Origin: Pelargonium cotyledonis
Taxonomy: Eukaryota; Streptophyta; Magnoliopsida; Geraniales; Geraniaceae
Assembly (NCBI GenBank): GCA_036897625.1
Contig: JAYMTA010000689.1
Location: 1 to 25,167, forward strand
Length of the DNA stretch: 25,167 nt
Reading direction: 5' to 3'
Under the pieces are notes generated by a model. The model was not told the origin of the DNA. It saw only the letters and a program-made list of their open reading frames with translations, and ran no database searches. Below are positions 20,311-25,167 of this stretch, piece by piece. Numbering within the stretch: the first letter of the stretch is position 1; each line of letters begins with the position of its first letter. Position numbers and translations under genes: made by a program.

Positions 20311-20911
20311 TAAGTACGTGTGTAGACTCTGAAAATGGTACATCCTAAAACAATCTTATAGACTTGGTCTTCCCATAAAGTCTAAGATGACATCGCATCA
20401 AGGTTTCACGAGGATGACATTATCATCACCTCCGAGAGATGACATCATTAATATGTCAGCATCATACCTTCACGTCACAATAACATTATCACGTAGTGCA
20501 AAAGAAACAATAGAACAGAAAACAAAAGTTTAATAAGTGAGCGTAAATTTAATGCAACACAAAAGGAGTTCGTTGAAGAAAAAAATAGTTAAACAAGAAA
20601 ATGATTTTGACATCAACTTCAAGACCTTCAAGAATGCAACATGACAGTATAGTTAAATTTAATAACTCAATAGGGCAAGCAAAACACATGTATCAAATCC
20701 ATATTGTATAAATGCTGGTAAATCATTCAAACATATCTGAAGTACAACACACTTCTCACAAACACAAAACAGGAAAAGAGAACAACTGGACATAAAATGG
20801 TTTGTCTCTAAGTTAACTCCCAATTGAGTTCCCATCACTCACACCACTGCCAAAATTTCAACTGAACAACATAGATCTTCAGCTTTTAGCCTCCAAATAT
20901 CAGAAACCGAA
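20311..20911. other. spacer and 3'UTR of gene 4
   Basis: The part near 20911 follows the gene 4 stop codon on the minus strand and should be its 3'UTR. Between 20380 and 20460 the word GATGACAT occurs three times within short imperfect repeats (GATGACATCGCATCA, GATGACATTATCATCA, GATGACATCATTA). No gene is visible. Confidence 0.45.
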
Positions 20912-23900
20912 TCACTGCACAAATTGGTAAAAGAACCAATCAATTTAAATTCAATTTTTAATCGACCAAATCACGTTTAAAATTTGTTTCAGTTTCTTAT
21001 AACAATATAAGGTACATACCTGCTGTGGCTGTTGGTAAGTTGCAGGCTGCTGATAATTTCCATACCCATGGTATCCTCCGTAGTACATGTTGGGATCTTG
21101 GGGTGGTGGAGCATATCCATAAGCCTCGTATCCTTGAGCATATCCATAATACCCACCGGCACCGCCTCCACCATTCCACTGAGCCTGATCGGGCTGAGCC
21201 TGAGCCATGGCGGACCCCTCCTATTATTTTGTCAAATACATTAGATCAGCATAAAAGGATAAAATAATATATAAATTTTACGCGGCAAGGATATGTATAC
21301 CTGCTTGTTTGATGGACTACGCCCCCAAGAAAGCCGAATATTCTGACCTCCTAGTTGTGTTCCATTCAACATTGATAGTGCTTGCTCCGCACAAGCTCTG
21401 AAGTTAACATATGCATTAAACAAAATTTAATGACGAGAGCACAAGTACACTACACATGGAACAAAACGATAAAATGTCACCACTGATACCTGTTAGCAAA
21501 TTGGACAAACCCACAACGCTTGCCAACTGGTATTTTCACATGAATCAACTCTCCAAATTGGCCAAATACCTGCCTCAACAGGTCATCCGTGACACTGGGG
21601 TCTAAACCTCCAACAAATATCTGCATTCATAATATAAGCATTACTATAGAACAGATAAAAAAAAGGGCAATAGGACAATAAAAGGCTACCCACTGTTGTA
21701 TTGTTTGGATCACTCTCCCCCTGACTCCCTTGAGCATTCTGGTAGGTGGCTGCACATCAAAAACACATGTGAACTTCTCTTTACAAATGATACTAAAACA
21801 TCATGTTTGTCTGGGCTTGCATGGGAAGTAAAATCAGTTCAGGAAGAATCACTATCTGAAGTCCAAACAGATTTGAAGAAACAAACGTGCCAGTAAATAT
21901 TTGTTCTCAGTTATCCCCAGGAAGTTAATTAACAGGTAACCAATTAACATAAATAATTTGCTTCACATTGGTCTATACAGATGTCAATATTTGCATACAA
22001 CTGACCAAGACAAGTACAGGCAGGAGTACAGGACACAAACATCACATCAAATCCCTGCACAGATGGATCAAATACAAGCTTATTTGCTGATCAGTAGAAC
22101 CCTTCCATAGGTACAAGTGAAGTACAAAAACAAAGTACCAAGCATTTTCTGCATCAATATAAGTTGGATTCTGTTATCATCTATCTACTGCAAATAGTTA
22201 CAACATTCCAAACCTTATCACTGTTACTTGTTTGTATTGAAGATAATTGGAGCTACTAGCACTTCAGACCAATAGGGGAGGCCTCATATAACTCTTGTAG
22301 CTACAGCCATGTATTACAAACCACACATTCTTAGAATTTAAAGCAATCAGAATCAAAACACATGAATCCTATCAACTAAATAGTAATCAAACTACTGAGC
22401 AAGTGAGCATAGATAACTAAATAACAAGCTATCTACATCAACGCTGAAAGATGAATTAACAACCAGATAAACGTGATGTATACACTTATATAAGGGGGTA
22501 CCTTCTTAAAAGCAATAGCTTACTAACAATTATGAATTAACATTACATTCAAATGTCAAACACTACTAAGAACTATTTATAAAACATCAGTTCTCCCAAC
22601 TTGAGTAGTTGAGTTCACTCGTCATGATACTGAACAAACAAACAAAAAGTAATCACGGAAGGAAGTATGAATGATTCTTCTCGATTGAAAAGGTCTAATT
22701 GTTATTCATTCAAGCACCCACGTATGTAAAGTACCAAATTTAATACTTGTGAACAGTTGAAATACAATGGACATTCTTTGATCAAATCTAAAACCCATGA
22801 AACTCAGAAGTTGAAATATATTAAATGACATGCATAAGCACATATAAAGAACATTCTCTGAAACAATACACCAGAACCACTTCTGTGGCGGGGTCTAGCA
22901 ATATGGTTAGGAACTACATTTCTATCAAGAATGTGATGAACCTATGGAAATATCCGACGTAAACCAAAGAAGTTTTAGAATTCTAAAGCAGGAGATACCC
23001 TTGCGAGCAAGAGGCGTAACTAAGAAAAGGTAAACAAATGACTCGTGTTAGAAGCGCATCAAAAGGCACCTATTCTATAAAGATAAGATACTTGAAATGG
23101 ATATAGAATTTGAAATTATGAAATACAAAAAATAACACAACTTCTACTTATTGGGATTTTAGCTCATACCCAACCATATGTACGAAGAGAAAAAAGAAGA
23201 TAGAAAACACGGTCCAAGATAAAATAGAATTGTGGTTCTATTGACTTGCACAAACTAAAGAATAAATGAAAGTGTAGAACTTGAAGAAAAAACGGAACAA
23301 AATGAAACTTGATGGACAACTCTTAATTGTAAATGGAACTGATAAAGTAATTTGCGAATGTAGCATAACATGCCAGAAGAAAATGAAGCTTGTGACGTAA
23401 ACAAAATAACTGACCTAAAATGAGGCCACGCATAAAAGTGGAATCATTTCAGCTGAAATCAGTTCCTGGGCCCCCAATATGAGAGCCTGTTGGTGTCCTG
23501 CTTTAAGACAACATGAGTTTTATATGAGTTTTAGAATGTTTTAACCAAATTAAATGCGCCCAAGTTTAGAAAGGTAAGTACTGGAAGGATATGACTTTGC
23601 AAACTTTGCCTATCATCAAGAGCTTAACTGAAAGAACATCAAATATAATACTATTTTCACAACCCACCTCAAATAATAATCAACAAGACTTCAACTAAAA
23701 CAATGGCATAATGCTACTGTACAATAAGGATTTAATAAAAACACATAGAACACTTGAAGCATCAAAATATAACAATGACATATATCCTTAAACAATGATT
23801 CAAGCAGCAGCTAAGCTACAATATAAGACATCTCAAAAAGATGTAACACATACCTTTCGGGTATTGCTGACCACTACTAACAGGTTTCTTGGTAGCAGCA

Positions 23901-24331
23901 GGCCCGATTCGCATGGGCCTTGTAGAACAGTACATTCCATTCATTTCAGTCATCGCACGCATTTGTTCACTTTCATCACCAAACCTTACAAACCCGTAAC
24001 CTTTGGATCGCCCAGTGGTCCTATCAGTGACAACTTTTGCACCTTTAATTGAAGGGTAAAGAGCTCTAAATGTCTCTTGTAACATGTAATCAGTAACATC
24101 AGCAGCCAAGTCACCCACAAAAATAGTATAATCTGAACCATCATCTTGACGCCTCTCACCGGCACCAAGAGTTGCCCAGTTCAGACGATAGTTCTGATCA
24201 CAACCTTGCATTGGGGTGCCGTTGTAAGTTTGCAATACCCTCTCAGCTGCCGCACGAGATGAAAACTCAATGAAACCATAACCCTCAGGAAAGTTGGTTT
24301 GCTTATTACGGATAACCTTAACAGTAGCAAC
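20912..24331 (-). CDS. RBP45/RBP47-type three-RRM RNA-binding protein, 5' end outside window
   Basis: Visible exons in coding order are 24331-23854, 21749-21694, 21620-21490, 21397-21301, 21220-21020 and the stop exon from 20914, giving 321 residues; the first exon (Gln-rich N-terminus and first half of RRM1) lies beyond 25167. Exon 1 seen here starts at VATVKVIRNKQT inside RRM1 and carries its RNP1 (GYGFIEF). RRM2 follows with RNP2 IFVGDL and RNP1 KGYGFVRF; RRM3 has RNP2 IFVGGL and RNP1 RCGFVQF, then LSWGRSPSNKQ. The tail is Gly/Tyr/Gln-rich (GGYYGYAQGYEAYGYAPPPQ and repeats). Order, motifs and tail match plant RBP45 (I compare with Arabidopsis RBP45B), a nuclear poly(A)/oligo(U)-binding hnRNP-like family also found in stress granules. 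The last intron sits exactly between the final sense codon (CAG) and TGA. Confidence 0.92.
21750..23853 (-). other. large internal intron of gene 4 (2.1 kb)
   Basis: Donor CCGAAAG|GTATGT and acceptor GATGTGCAG|CC bracket this intron, which separates the RRM2 exon from the linker exon. I see no nested gene, clear transposon end or RNA gene in it; the plus-strand ORF at 21696-21896 overlaps the exon antisense and is not convincing. Confidence 0.75.
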
Positions 24332-25167
24332 CTGAGAGAAGCCAGAGTGCAGAGTTAACTTTATAAGGATGCGAGGAAGAAAAAAGAAAGATAGTGGGGT
24401 CATAAAAGGGAGTGAGATGAAGGTGAGGTGGTGCACAGACAAATGAAAGAAAATAAAAGCAACAGGTCAAACATAAAAAAATTCATGATGATAATAAAAC
24501 ATCTTATTACATCATATTTTCCAATGTTCACTTGTGATTTGATTATCCATCATATTGTATCACTTAGTACATCTTTGAAACTAGCAAAAGTTAACAATAC
24601 AAAAAAAATAACAATTACATAATGCATCTTTGCATTCAATAGAACTAGCTCAATAAAGTACATAATATATAGTAATGGCACTGTGAAACAACTTTTTTTG
24701 GCAATCAATACAAAAATGAAATATGACCATACTCTACTCCTTAACTGGATGATATGATACAAATAAGAAATATTGAAAGAAAATAATCAAATAAAGTGAA
24801 AAAAACAACAATTTTTTATTCTTTAAATACTTTGGTTTGATAAAACCAATATACATATCTAAAGTTTTTTTGCAATTGGTTTAACATAATAACAGACATT
24901 CATATAAGTCTGAAAAAAACTATTCATATGCTGAACAGATAGAAAACATAAATGTATCAATATCCAACTTTTACAACAGAAATATTTGCATTGATGCGGA
25001 ACTCGTTTGAAGAGAAATGCCATTAGCGCAAAAATACAACTACCAAACAACAAATATAAAATGTATTGGCATAAAAATAGGAATGGTAGCGGGGCATGTA
25101 TGGGGCAGAGAGTGCAAATACAATCCCCATCCCCGCATAAAAAAATTCTCCCCGTCCCCGTCCCCGT
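24332..25167 (-). other. part of RRM1-splitting intron of gene 4
   Basis: The acceptor CTTCTCTCAG|GTTGCT at 24332 ends an intron that runs to the window edge. None of the sequence to 25167 reads as the missing RBP45 N-terminus on the minus strand, so the first exon must lie further right. The intron is AT-rich until a G/C-rich minisatellite at its visible end. Confidence 0.75.
25125..25167. repeat. CCCCGT hexanucleotide minisatellite, cut by window edge
   Basis: C4 runs occur at 25125-25128, 25131-25134, 25150-25153, 25156-25159 and 25162-25165; the last three form perfect CCCCGT units reaching the window edge. On the transcribed strand of gene 4 this is (ACGGGG)n. Two G4 runs on the plus strand at 25091-25094 and 25102-25105 add an inverted flavour (ATGGGG versus CCCCAT). 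Confidence 0.8.

Noticed and set aside
24428..25053. ORFs in the right-end region as the missing first exon of gene 4
   Set aside because: None reads like the Gln/Pro-rich start or the LWIGDL RNP2 of RRM1; all are AT-rich intron ORFs.
1..25167. CRISPR arrays, tRNA or rRNA genes, snoRNA clusters, integrated viral sequences
   Set aside because: No regular spaced repeats, cloverleaf sequences, convincing C/D box pairs or viral protein motifs were recognised by reading both strands.

Overview
The window is nuclear DNA of a flowering plant, almost certainly a eudicot. Genes are split by many GT-AG introns, introns and spacers are AT-rich, and the proteins belong to plant families (RBP45-type RRM proteins, a plant ataxin-2/CID-type protein, a plant AT-hook protein). 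The debris is plant-type as well: tRNA-derived SINEs, a hAT-like and a Tourist-like MITE, and a LINE-type RNase H remnant. A woody rosid such as a Rosaceae species is a guess; nothing in the sequence proves it.

Layout: (1) 1-1000 is a repeat-bearing upstream region with two degenerate tandem arrays, a palindromic AT-rich patch and a SINE with target duplications ending about 180 bp before gene 1. (2) Gene 1 (+, 1103-5033, five exons, 452 aa) is a plant nuclear-looking protein of unknown function; its 2-kb first intron holds a hAT-like MITE and a SINE remnant. (3) 5034-9386 holds the gene 1 3'UTR, a promoter with G-box/ABRE and TCP-type sites, and a long intron-containing leader for gene 2. 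(4) Gene 2 (+, 9387-10740, two coding exons, 418 aa) is an AT-hook protein. (5) 10741-11936 is the convergent 3' spacer, with a MITE almost touching the gene 3 stop codon. (6) Gene 3 (-, 19221-11937, eleven exons, 447 aa) encodes a short ataxin-2-type protein with an Sm-like domain and a PAM2 motif. (7) 19222-20911 is spacer with a decayed LINE RNase H fragment. (8) Gene 4 (-, 24331-20912, 5' end beyond the window) encodes an RBP45/47-type three-RRM protein; a G-rich minisatellite lies in its first intron at the window edge.

Genes 3 and 4 both belong to families of the poly(A)-binding-protein/stress-granule network, and gene 2 is a DNA-binding protein. No operon, CRISPR array, integrated virus or recognisable new multi-gene system is visible. 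The points most worth following are the unknown conserved protein (gene 1), the LsmAD-less ataxin-2 architecture with a GC-AG intron, the intron placed exactly before the RBP45 stop codon, and several transposon insertions next to gene boundaries.

Exon models were built by hand from splice signals, reading phase and family resemblance; no transcript or database was consulted.
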